Of a DNA stretch of 64,000 bases, positions 51,816 through 61,100 are shown in pieces. The DNA comes from Actinomadura madurae (lineage in GTDB: Bacteria > Actinomycetota > Actinomycetes > Streptosporangiales > Streptosporangiaceae): NCBI RefSeq assembly GCF_900115095.1, contig NZ_FOVH01000013.1, positions 62,001 through 126,000 of the forward strand. The letters run 5' to 3'. A program made the translations under genes and the position numbers. Under the pieces are notes generated by a model. It had not been told where the DNA came from. It did no database searches and worked only from the letters and a program-made list of their open reading frames with translations. Numbering within the stretch: position 1 is the stretch's first letter; every line of letters begins with the position of its first letter.

Positions 51816-53092
51816 GCGGCCCGCTGACCTGGACCCTCGACCAGGCCGACCCGCGCGTGCACGCCGTCATCGCGGCCGAGGAGGAGCGGCAGGCCGCCAC
51901 GCTGGAGATGATCGCCTCGGAGAACTTCGCGCCCCGCGCCGTTCTGCAGGCCCAGGGGTCGGTGCTCACCAACAAGTACTCCGAGGGCTACCCGGGGCGG
52001 CGCTACTACGGCGGCTGCGAGCACGTCGACGTGATCGAGCAGATCGCCATCGACCGCGCCCGCCGCCTCTTCGGCGCCGAGCACGCCAACGTCCAGCCCC
52101 ACTCGGGCGCCCAGGCCAACGCCGCCGCGCTGTCCGCACTGCTCGCCCCGGGCGGCCGGATCCTCGGCCTCGACCTGGCGCACGGCGGCCACCTCACCCA
52201 CGGCACCCGGATGAACTTCTCCGGCAGGCTGTACGAGGCGGTCGCCTACCACGTGTCCCGGGAGACCGGCCTGGTCGACATGGACGAGGTCGCCGCGCTC
52301 GCCCGCGAGCACCGGCCCGGCGTCGTCATCGCCGGATGGTCGGCCTACCCCCGGCACCTCGACTTCGCCGCGTTCCGCCGGATCGCCGACGCCGCCGGAG
52401 CCCGGCTCCTGGTGGACATGGCGCACTTCGCCGGGCTCGTCGCCGCCGGGCTGCACCCCTCGCCCGTCCCGCACGCCGACGTCGTCACCGCCACCACCCA
52501 CAAGACGCTCGGCGGCGCGCGCGGCGGGCTCATCCTGTGCCGCGCCGAGCACGCCCGCTCGGTGGACGCCGCCGTCTTCCCCGGCCAGCAGGGCGGCGCC
52601 CTCAACCAGGCGATCGCCGCCAAGGCGGTCGGGCTGCGGCTCGCCGCCGCCCCCGGGTTCGCGGACCGGCAGCGGCGCGCCGTCGAGGGCGCCCGGATCA
52701 TCGCGGCCCGGCTGTCGGCCCCCGACCTGGCCGGAGCCGGCGTCCGGGTCGCCACCGGCGGCACCGACGTCCACCTGGTCCTGCTCGACCTGCGCGACTG
52801 CGCCGCCGCCGGCGGCCCCGCCGGCGGGCTCGCCGCCGAGGAGCGGCTGGAGCGGGCCGGCGTGACCGTCAACCGCAACGCCGTCCCGTTCGACCCGCGG
52901 CCCGCGCGGACCCCGTCCGGGCTGCGCATCGGCACCTCCGCGCTCGCCACCCGCGGCTTCGGGGCCGAGGCGTTCGCCGCCGTCGCCGACATCATCGCCG
53001 AGACCCTCGCCCCCGGGTTCACCGCGGCGGACGTCCCGAAGCTGCGGCGGCGCACCGCGGAACTCGCCGCCGCGCACCCCCTCTACCCCTGA
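51812..53092 (+). CDS. Serine hydroxymethyltransferase-like enzyme, probably biosynthetic
   Basis: 426 residues. SHMT motifs: ENFAPRAVLQAQGS, YPGRRYYGGCE, VDMAHFAGLVAAG and the PLP lysine in TTHKTLGGARGG. The last is normally THKTLRGPRGG, so an Arg and a Pro in a nearly invariant loop are changed. House-keeping GlyA would not be expected inside an iron-regulated operon. Known parallel, from memory: FmoH in the JBIR-34/35 cluster is an SHMT that makes alpha-methyl-L-serine, later cyclised to a 4-methyloxazoline by an NRPS Cy domain. The Cy-A modules downstream make the same role plausible here. The stop-start overlaps tie it to the TetR gene. Confidence 0.87.
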   Translation: MSGPLTWTLDQADPRVHAVIAAEEERQAATLEMIASENFAPRAVLQAQGSVLTNKYSEGYPGRRYYGGCEHVDVIEQIAIDRARRLFGAEHANVQPHSGAQANAAALSALLAPGGRILGLDLAHGGHLTHGTRMNFSGRLYEAVAYHVSRETGLVDMDEVAALAREHRPGVVIAGWSAYPRHLDFAAFRRIADAAGARLLVDMAHFAGLVAAGLHPSPVPHADVVTATTHKTLGGARGGLILCRAEHARSVDAAVFPGQQGGALNQAIAAKAVGLRLAAAPGFADRQRRAVEGARIIAARLSAPDLAGAGVRVATGGTDVHLVLLDLRDCAAAGGPAGGLAAEERLERAGVTVNRNAVPFDPRPARTPSGLRIGTSALATRGFGAEAFAAVADIIAETLAPGFTAADVPKLRRRTAELAAAHPLYP

Positions 53093-53210
53093 GCCTTCCG
53101 CGGGCCGGTCCGCTCCCGGCCGGGTCCCGCGTCCCTTCCCCTCCCGCGCGTCCCGGCGTGGCCGGTGCCCCCCGCCTCCCGACCGAGCAGACCGAGCCGA
53201 GAGGACCCCC

Positions 53211-54803
53211 ATGCCCCAGACCAGCCTCCCCCTGACGCGGCGGGCGCTGACACGGCGGACGCTGCTGCGCTCCGGCGCGCTGGCCGGAGCGGGCGCGCTC
53301 ACCGCCCCGGCCCTGGCCGCCTGCGGCTCCGGGGGCGCCCCGGGCACGGCCCGCGCCACCGGCCCGGCGGGGCCGCCCCGGCGGGGCGGGACGCTGCGGA
53401 TCGCGTACCTGAGCACCGCCGCCGACAGCATCGACCCGCTCAAGACGAGCGACTACCTGTCCAACGCCCGCCTGCTCCAGGTGTACGAGAAGCTCGGCCT
53501 GCTCGGCCCGGGACGCAAGGTGCGGCCGCTCCTGTACGAGCGGGTCGCGCACAACCCCGACGGCACCGAGTGGACGTTCACCCTCAAGGAGGGCGTCAAG
53601 TTCGCCGACGGGCGGGAGATGACCGCCGCCGACGTGCTGGCCTCCTACGTCACCCAGTCGCGGACCCAGGCCGCGGCGTCGCTGGCGATGATCGACGCGG
53701 GCCGGTCGTCCGCGCCGGACGCGCGGACCGTCCGCTTCGTCCTGACCTCGCCCACCGCCGACCTGGACGCGCGGTTCGCGTCCGGCTACTTCACGGTGAT
53801 GCCGGACGGCCGCACCGCGACCAAGGCCGAGCGGCTCAACGGCTCCGGCCCCTACCGGGTGGAGTCGTTCACGCCCGGTGGCCGCAGCGTCCTCGTCCGC
53901 AGGAAGGACTACTGGGGCGGCGCCGGACGCGGGCACCCCGACCGCATCGAGATGCTCGCCGTGCCCGACCCGTCCGCCCGGATGAACGCCCTGCTGGCCG
54001 GTCAGGTGGACTGGGCCGACAACGTCGCGTTCGCCGACGCGCGGGCCCAGCGCGGCAACGCCCGCGTGGTGCTGCACCCGGCGCCCGCCCCCGACGGGCT
54101 CGGCTGGTTCCTCAACGCGACCCGTCCGCCGTTCGACGACCCGCGCGTCCGCCAGGCGTTCCGGCTGGCCGTCGACCGGAACGCGCTGGTCCAGGCGACG
54201 ACGTTCGGCCTCGGCAAGGTCGGCAACGACCTGTGGGGCGTGGGCCTGCCCTGGTACGCGACCGGGCTGCCGCAGCGCTCCCGCGACACCGCGCGCGCGT
54301 CCGCGCTGCTGAAGGAGGCCGGCAAGGACAGGGTCACGGTGAGGATCCTCGCCTCGGCGATGGCGCCCGGCCTGGTCGAGGCCAGCCGCCTCGTCGTCGA
54401 CCAGGTCAGGGACACCGGGTTCGACGTCCAGGTGACCGAGATGCCGGTCGATCAGTTCTACGCGGACCCGTCCAAGTACTACGACTACTCGGCGGTGACG
54501 TTCAGCTGGACCGCTCCGTTCCCGGAGATCGCCCAGTACCTGTACATCCCCAAGGCCCCCTACAACTTCGGCTGGAACGACCCGTCCTGGGCCGAGCGGT
54601 TCCAGGACGCCGCCGGCGAGTTCGACGCGGCGGCACGGCAGCGCGCCTACGACCGGCTCCAGCGGGAGCTGTGGGACTCCGGCACGGACCTGGTGTGGGG
54701 CCTCGTGCCCAAGCAGAGCGCGACGTCCCCGGGCGTGGGCGGCGCCGGAGCGGTGATCGACCCGACCGCTCCCGACCTCGGCGGCGTGTGGCTGGCCGGG
54801 TAG
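53211..54803 (+). CDS. Peptide/nickel-type ABC substrate-binding lipoprotein (SBP_bac_5)
   Basis: 530 residues, start preceded by GAGAGGAC. Signal sequence carries a twin-arginine motif (RRTLLRSG) and a lipobox LAACGS, so export by Tat followed by lipidation is likely. The mature part shows the DppA/OppA family pattern (SIDPLKTSDY, EWTFTLKEGVKFADG, VRQAFRLAVDRNALV). In this context it may capture the ferric metallophore, a function such proteins perform for some opine-type and peptide metallophores. First gene of a transporter block that runs without gaps into the NRPS. Confidence 0.88.
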   Translation: MPQTSLPLTRRALTRRTLLRSGALAGAGALTAPALAACGSGGAPGTARATGPAGPPRRGGTLRIAYLSTAADSIDPLKTSDYLSNARLLQVYEKLGLLGPGRKVRPLLYERVAHNPDGTEWTFTLKEGVKFADGREMTAADVLASYVTQSRTQAAASLAMIDAGRSSAPDARTVRFVLTSPTADLDARFASGYFTVMPDGRTATKAERLNGSGPYRVESFTPGGRSVLVRRKDYWGGAGRGHPDRIEMLAVPDPSARMNALLAGQVDWADNVAFADARAQRGNARVVLHPAPAPDGLGWFLNATRPPFDDPRVRQAFRLAVDRNALVQATTFGLGKVGNDLWGVGLPWYATGLPQRSRDTARASALLKEAGKDRVTVRILASAMAPGLVEASRLVVDQVRDTGFDVQVTEMPVDQFYADPSKYYDYSAVTFSWTAPFPEIAQYLYIPKAPYNFGWNDPSWAERFQDAAGEFDAAARQRAYDRLQRELWDSGTDLVWGLVPKQSATSPGVGGAGAVIDPTAPDLGGVWLAG

Positions 54804-54846
54804 GCGCGACCGGGCCGGACCGGGACGGCCGAGAGGGGACGGGGAG

Positions 54847-55803
54847 ATGCGGGACTTCGCGCTGCGCCGGCTGGCCGCCGCGCCGCCGGTGGTGCTGGCC
54901 GTGTCGTTCGCGGTGTTCATGGCGATGTACTGGCTGCCGGGCGACGGCATCCGTGGCGGGCGGCTGCCCGCCACCGCGACGGACGCGCAGGTGGCGGCCG
55001 AGCGCGCGCGGCTCGGCCTGGACCGGCCAGTCCTCGAGCGCTACGCCCGCTGGCTCGCGGACGCGCTGCACGGCGACCTCGGGCACAGCTGGACCAGCGG
55101 GCGCCCGGTCACCGCGATGCTGGGCGGCGCGCTCGGCAACACCGCCTGGCTGATGGCCGCGACGCTGGCGGTGACGGTGCCCCTCGCGCTCGGCCTCGCT
55201 CTGTGGTGCGGGCTGCGGCCCGGCGGCCTGGTCGACCGCGCCGTCCTCGCCGTCTGCGCGCTGGGCGTCGCGGTGCCCGGATTCGTGGTCGGCATCGGGG
55301 TGTCGCTCGTGTTCGCGGTCCGGCTCGGCTGGTTCCCGGCGCTGTCGAGCCCGGACCGGGCCCGGCCGCTGCCCGCGCAGCCCGCCCTGCTGGCGCTGCC
55401 CGTCACGGTGCTGGCGCTCGGCCTCGCCGGATACCTCGTGCAGGTCGTCCGCGCGCAGGTCGTGACGGTCGCCGCGGCCGAGTACGTCGAGGCCGCCCGG
55501 CTGCGCGGGGTGCGGCCGGCGCGGCTCGTCCGCCGGCACCTGCTGCCCGGCCTGCTGCCCGTCGCGGCGCAGCTCGTCGCGCTGTCGGCGATCGGGCTGG
55601 TCACCGAGACGGTGGTGGTGGAGAACGTCTTCACCTTCCCCGGCGCGGGGTCGCTGCTGCGGACCGCCACGGCGGACCGGGACATGCCCGTCGTGCAGGG
55701 CATCGCCGTCGTGCTGGCGCTCGTCGTGGTCGTCGCGAACGTCCTCGGCGAGCTGTGCGCCCGGCTGCTGGACCCGGCCGGGCGCGGGCGGGCCGCCGGA
55801 TGA
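54847..55803 (+). CDS. Peptide/nickel-type ABC permease (DppB-like)
   Basis: 318 residues with six membrane helices, ribosome site GGGGACGGGG. N-terminal MYWLPGD, RARLGLDRPVLERYARWL and the EAA-type loop AAEYVEAARLRGVRPARLV are typical of DppB. It precedes, with a four-base overlap (ATGA), the gene for the fused second permease and ATPases. Confidence 0.88.
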   Translation: MRDFALRRLAAAPPVVLAVSFAVFMAMYWLPGDGIRGGRLPATATDAQVAAERARLGLDRPVLERYARWLADALHGDLGHSWTSGRPVTAMLGGALGNTAWLMAATLAVTVPLALGLALWCGLRPGGLVDRAVLAVCALGVAVPGFVVGIGVSLVFAVRLGWFPALSSPDRARPLPAQPALLALPVTVLALGLAGYLVQVVRAQVVTVAAAEYVEAARLRGVRPARLVRRHLLPGLLPVAAQLVALSAIGLVTETVVVENVFTFPGAGSLLRTATADRDMPVVQGIAVVLALVVVVANVLGELCARLLDPAGRGRAAG

Positions 55804-58139
55804 GGCCGCGCAGGCGCGTGGTGTGCTCCGCCCCCGCCGCCGGAACGGTCCTGCTGGCCGTGCCGGTCGCGGTGGCCGTGGCCGGGCCGTGGCTGGCGCC
55901 GCACGATCCGGTCGCGACGTCCGCGCACGTGCTGGCGGCGCCGCATGCCGGCGCGTGGCTCGGCACCGACCATCTCGGCCGGGACGTGCTGAGCCGCGTG
56001 CTGGCCGGAGGACGCGGCCCGGTCGGCGTGGCGTTCGGGGCCCTGGCGGTGGCCGAGGTGATCGGCGTGGCCCTCGGCCTGGCCGCCGGGCAGTCCCGCC
56101 GCGCCGGCCGGGCCGCCGTCCTCGGCGTCGCCGAGGTGTTCCTCGCCGTCCCGTCGCTGCTGCTCCTCGCGGCCCTGGTCGCCGGGTTCGGACGGTCCTG
56201 GACCCTGCTGCTCGCGGCGTCGGTCATCGTGATGGTGCCCTCGCTGATCCCGGTGATCGCGACGCGCACCACGGCGCTCGCGGGGCGGCCGTGGGCGCTG
56301 GCCGCGCTGCTGGCGGGGGAGCGGCGCGGCGCGCTGCTGCGCCGGGAACTGCTGCCGAACCTGTGGCCGGTGATCGCCGCCGACGCCGGCATCCGCCTGC
56401 TGACCGCCGTGTTCATGGTCTCCACGGCCGGCTTCCTCGGCTTCGGGCCGCGCCCGCCCGCGCCGGACTGGGGACTGATGATCTTCGAGGCGCGGGCGAC
56501 GATGGGACTGCAGCCCTGGCCGGTGATCGCGCCCGCGCTGCTCATCGCCTGCTTCGCGCTCGGCGCCAACCTGCTCGCCCACCACGGCGTCGCCCGCACC
56601 GGGGGACGTCCGGGGCGCCCCCTCTCCGCGTCCGCGCCCGTGCCGGCGCCCGTACCGGCCGCCGCGCGGCCCGCCGGCGCCGGGACGGTGGCGGAGATCC
56701 GCGGCCTCACCGTCGTGGACGCCGGGGGCCGCGCGGTCCTGGACGCCGCCGACCTCGCCGTCCCCCGCGGCGGCGCCGTCGCCATCGTCGGACCGTCCGG
56801 GGCGGGCAAGAGCACGCTCGGCCTGGCGCTCCTCGGACACGTCCGGGCCGGTCTCGGCGTCACGGCCGGAACGGTGACGGTGGACGGGACGGACCTGATC
56901 GGCGCGTCCCCGGCGGAACTGCGGGCGGTGCGGCGGAGCACCGTCCGGCACGTCCCCCAGGACCCGGCGGCGGCGCTGACCCCCACCATGCGCGCCGGGC
57001 GGCTGCTCGCCGAAGCGCTGGAGGGCACCGGCGCCGACGCGTCACCGGCCGCCGCGAAGGCGCTGCTCGACCTGGTCCGGCTGCCGACCGGCCGCGGCTT
57101 CCTGCGGCGGCGCCCGCACGAGCTGTCCGGCGGGCAGCGGCGGCGGCTCGCGCTGGCCATGGCCCTCGCCGGGCGCCCCCGGCTCATCGTGCTGGACGAG
57201 CCGACCGCCGGCCTCGACCCGCGCACCCGCGACGAGGTGCTCGCCGAACTCGGCCGGGTGCGGGCCGCGACCGGCTGCGCCCTCGTCATGATCACGCACG
57301 ACCCGCTCGCCGCCGCCCGGCTGTGCGAGCGGACCGTGGGCCTGCGGGCGGGGCGCACCGCGATCCTCGCCGAGGCTCCGGCGGCGGGACCCGTGACCGG
57401 CCCGTCCTCCGCGCCCCGGAACGGGGACGGCCCCGCCCTGCTGAGCGTCCGCGCTCTCGGCGCCTCCTACACCCGCTCCGGCGGCGCCGCACTGCGCGGC
57501 GTCGACCTCGACGTCGCGGCCGGCGAGTGCGTGGCGGTGCTCGGCCCGTCCGGCGCGGGCAAGACGACCCTCGCCCGCTGCGTCACCGGGCTGCTGCCGC
57601 CCGAATCCGGGACGGTGCTGCTCGACGGGCGGCCGCTCGCCGGGACCGCCGCCCGCCGCCCGCCCGGCCAGCGCCGCCGCATCGCCCTGGTCTTCCAGGA
57701 CCCCGACACCAGCCTCAACCCGGCGCACACGGTCGGCGCGCTGCTGGCCCGCCCCGCCGCGCTGCGCGGCGCGGACGGCGCCGCCGAGGCGATCGCGCTG
57801 CTCGACGAGGTCGGGCTGCCCCGCGGCCACCGGCACCGCCGGCCGGCCGAGCTGTCCGGCGGCGAGCGGCAGCGCGTCGCCATCGCCCGCGCCCTCGCCG
57901 CCCGCCCGCACGTCCTCGTCTGCGACGAGGTCACCTCCGCGCTCGACCCCGGCACGACCGCCGGGATCTGCGCCCTGCTCGACGCGGCCCGCGCCCGCCA
58001 CGGCCTCGCCCTGCTGGTCGTCACGCACGACCTCGCGGTGGCCCGGCGGCTGGCGCACCGGGTCGCCGTGCTCGACTCCGGCCGGATCGTCCGGCTGGGT
58101 CCCGCCGCCGTGCTCGCGAAGGAGACACCCCATGGCTGA
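55800..58139 (+). CDS. Three-part fusion: DppC-like permease with two ABC ATPases (DppD-DppF)
   Basis: 779 residues. Residues 1-~280: DppC-like permease with HDPVATSAHVL, LGTDHLGRDVLSRVLAGGR and six helices. Residues ~300-535: first ATPase (Walker A GPSGAGKST ~331, LSGGQRRRLALAMAL, Walker B LIVLDEPTAGLD). Residues ~550-775: second ATPase (GPSGAGKTT ~582, LSGGERQRVAIARAL, VLVCDEVTSALD). Both nucleotide sites look complete. DppD-DppF fusions are common; joining the permease too is rarer. The stop overlaps the NRPS start by eight bases, tying the transporter to the NRPS product. Confidence 0.9.
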   Translation: MRPRRRVVCSAPAAGTVLLAVPVAVAVAGPWLAPHDPVATSAHVLAAPHAGAWLGTDHLGRDVLSRVLAGGRGPVGVAFGALAVAEVIGVALGLAAGQSRRAGRAAVLGVAEVFLAVPSLLLLAALVAGFGRSWTLLLAASVIVMVPSLIPVIATRTTALAGRPWALAALLAGERRGALLRRELLPNLWPVIAADAGIRLLTAVFMVSTAGFLGFGPRPPAPDWGLMIFEARATMGLQPWPVIAPALLIACFALGANLLAHHGVARTGGRPGRPLSASAPVPAPVPAAARPAGAGTVAEIRGLTVVDAGGRAVLDAADLAVPRGGAVAIVGPSGAGKSTLGLALLGHVRAGLGVTAGTVTVDGTDLIGASPAELRAVRRSTVRHVPQDPAAALTPTMRAGRLLAEALEGTGADASPAAAKALLDLVRLPTGRGFLRRRPHELSGGQRRRLALAMALAGRPRLIVLDEPTAGLDPRTRDEVLAELGRVRAATGCALVMITHDPLAAARLCERTVGLRAGRTAILAEAPAAGPVTGPSSAPRNGDGPALLSVRALGASYTRSGGAALRGVDLDVAAGECVAVLGPSGAGKTTLARCVTGLLPPESGTVLLDGRPLAGTAARRPPGQRRRIALVFQDPDTSLNPAHTVGALLARPAALRGADGAAEAIALLDEVGLPRGHRHRRPAELSGGERQRVAIARALAARPHVLVCDEVTSALDPGTTAGICALLDAARARHGLALLVVTHDLAVARRLAHRVAVLDSGRIVRLGPAAVLAKETPHG

Positions 58140-61100
58140 AGCGACCTTCGACCAGCAGTTCGCCCCCGCGCAGGACACGACCGCGCCGGCGCACCACGCC
58201 GCCTGGTTCCGCGACACGGCCGCCGGGCGCCTCGGCCTGGCGCCCGCCGACCTCGGCGACGACGCCGACCCGATCATGCTCGGATTCGACTCGATCACGA
58301 CGATGGCGCTGGTCGGCGCGTGCCGCAGGCGCGGCGTCCGGGTGACGTTCGCGGAGCTGGCCGAGCGCCGCACGTTCGGCGAGTGGACCGCGCTCGTCGC
58401 CGAGCGCGCCGGGCCGGGCTCCGCCGCACCGCCCCGCGTCCGGCACGTGGAGGTGGACGAGTCGGAGCCGTTCGACCTGGCGCTCATGCAGCACGCGTAC
58501 TGGGTCGGCCGGGCCGACGAGCAGGAGCTGGGCGGGGTCTCCACCCACTTCTACAACGAGTTCGACGGCCGCGGCGTCGACCCCGGCCGGCTGGAGGGAG
58601 CGGTCCGGGCGCTGCTGGACCGGCACGCCATGCTGCGCGTGTCGTTCCTCGACGACGGCCGCCAGCGGATCCTGCCGGCGAGCCCGTGGCCCGGCCTGAC
58701 CGTGCACGACCTGCGGGACCTGCGCGACGAGGCCGTCACCGCGCGCCTGGAGGAGATCCGGGACGCGCTGTCGCACCGCATGCTGCGCATCGCCGACGGG
58801 GAGGTCTTCGACGTCCGGCTGTCGCTGCTGCCGGGCGGGCGCACCCGCGTCCACGTCAACCTCGACATGCTCGCCGCCGACGCGGTCAGCTTCCGCACCC
58901 TGACGGCCGACCTCGCGGCCCTCTACGAGGATCCCGGCCGGTCCCTCCCGCCGCTGAGCTACGGCTACCCGAGCTATCTCGCCGACCGGCGCGCCCGCGA
59001 CGCCGACCCGGACGGCGAGAGCGCCGCCGAGCGCGCCCGCGCCCGCGACTGGTGGCGCGCCCGGCTGCCGGAGCTGCCCGGCCCGCCCGAGCTTCCGGCC
59101 GGGGACCTCGCCAGGGAGGCCGGGACCGCCGAGGGCCGCCCGCGCCCCCGCGTGACCCGCCGCCACCACTGGCTCGGACCGGACGCCAAGGCGCGGCTGA
59201 CCGACCGGGCGCGGGCCCACGGCATCACGACCGCGATGGCGCTCGCGGCGGTGTTCGCCGAGACGCTCGGCGCGTGGTCGGCCGACCCGCGGTTCCTGCT
59301 GAACCTGCCGCTCTTCGACCGCGAGGAGCTCCACCCGGACGTGCCGCTGCTGGTGGGCGACTTCTCCAGTTCCCTGCTGCTGGCCGCCGACGTCTCCGCC
59401 CCCGCGACCTTCACCGAGCGCGCGAGCGCCCTCCAGGACGAGCTGCGGCAGGCCATCGCCCACGCCGCCTACCCCGGCATCGAGGTGCTGCGGGACCTGT
59501 CCCGCCTCTCCGGCGGCGAGCGGGTGCTGGCACCCGTCGTCTACACCAGCGCCCTCAACCTCGGCGAGCTGTTCGCCGACGGGGTGCGGCGCTGCTTCGG
59601 CGACCCGGCCTGGATCATCTCGCAGGGCCCGCAGGTGCGGCTGGACGCCCAGGTCACCGAGCTGGACGGCGGCATCCTGGTCAACTGGGACGTCCGCGAC
59701 GAGGCGTTCCCGCCGGGCGTGATCGACGCGATGTTCGGCGCGTTCCGCGACCTCGTGGACCTGCTCGCCACCGACGAGGCCGCCTGGACCCGGCCCGTCC
59801 CGGACCCGCTGCCCGCCGGGCAGCGCGCCGTCCGCGACGCCGCCAACGACACCGCCGCGCCGCAGCGGCGGACGCTCCTGCACGAGGGCCTCTTCGACGG
59901 CGCCGCCGCGCACCCGGGCCGCCCGGCGCTGCTGTGGGACGGCGGCGAGATGACCTACGGCGACCTCGCCGGACGGGCGCTGAGCATCGCCGCCGCCCTC
60001 CACGCGGCCGGCCTGCGCCCCGGCGGAACCGCCGCCGTCACCCTGCCGAAGGGCCCGGACCAGGCGGTCGCCGTCCTCGGCGTGCTCGCGGCCGGAGGCG
60101 TCTACGTCCCGGTCGGCGTCGAGCAGCCCGGCGCCAGGCGCGCCGCCGTGCACGCCTCCGGCGGCATCGGCTGGGTGCTGACCGACGACGCCGCGCGGAT
60201 CCCGGATGACCTGCCCGGATCGCCGCGGGTCCTGGAACTGGCCGCCTGCCTCGCCGTCCCGCCCGCGCCCGCACCGGCCGACGTCTCCCCGGACGATCCG
60301 GCGTACGTGCTGTTCACCTCCGGGTCGACCGGGGTCCCCAAGGGCGTGGAGATCACCCACCGGGGCGCGGCCAACACGATCGAGGACCTCAACGACCGCT
60401 TCGGCGTCGGCCCTGACGACCGGGTGCTCGCCGTGTCGTCGCTGAACTTCGACCTGTCGGTCTACGACGTCTTCGGGCTGCTCGCGGCCGGGGGAGCCGT
60501 CGTGGTCCCGGGCGAGGACGACCGCCGCGACGCCGAGCGCTGGCTGGGGCTGATGGACCGGCACCGCGTCACCGTCTGGAACACGGTGCCGGTGCTGTTC
60601 GACATGCTGCTCACCGCCGCCGAGGCCCCGGGCGCGCCGCGCGGCGCCGTGCGGCGGCTCGCGCTGGTGATGCTCGGCGGCGACTGGGTGGGTCTCGACC
60701 TGCCCGGACGGCTCCGCGCCCTGGCACCGGACTGCCGCTGCACCGTCCTCGGCGGCGCCACCGAGGCGTCCATCCAGTCGGTGCTGTACGAGGTGGGCGA
60801 GGTCGACCCGCGCTGGCGCTCCATCCCGTACGGGCGGCCGCTGCGCAACCAGCGCGTCCGGGTCGCCGACGCGCAGGGCCGCGACCGTCCCGACCTCGTC
60901 CCCGGGGAGCTGTGGATCGGCGGCGCCGGCGTCCACGGCCGCTACCGGGGCGACGACGCGCTGACCGCCGACCGGTTCGTCGAGCACGGCGGCGAGCGCT
61001 GGTACCGGACCGGCGACCGGGTCTGCCGGCTCCCGGACGGGAACCTGGAGATCCTCGGCCGCACCGACTTCCAGGTCAAGATCGCCGGCAACCGGATCGA

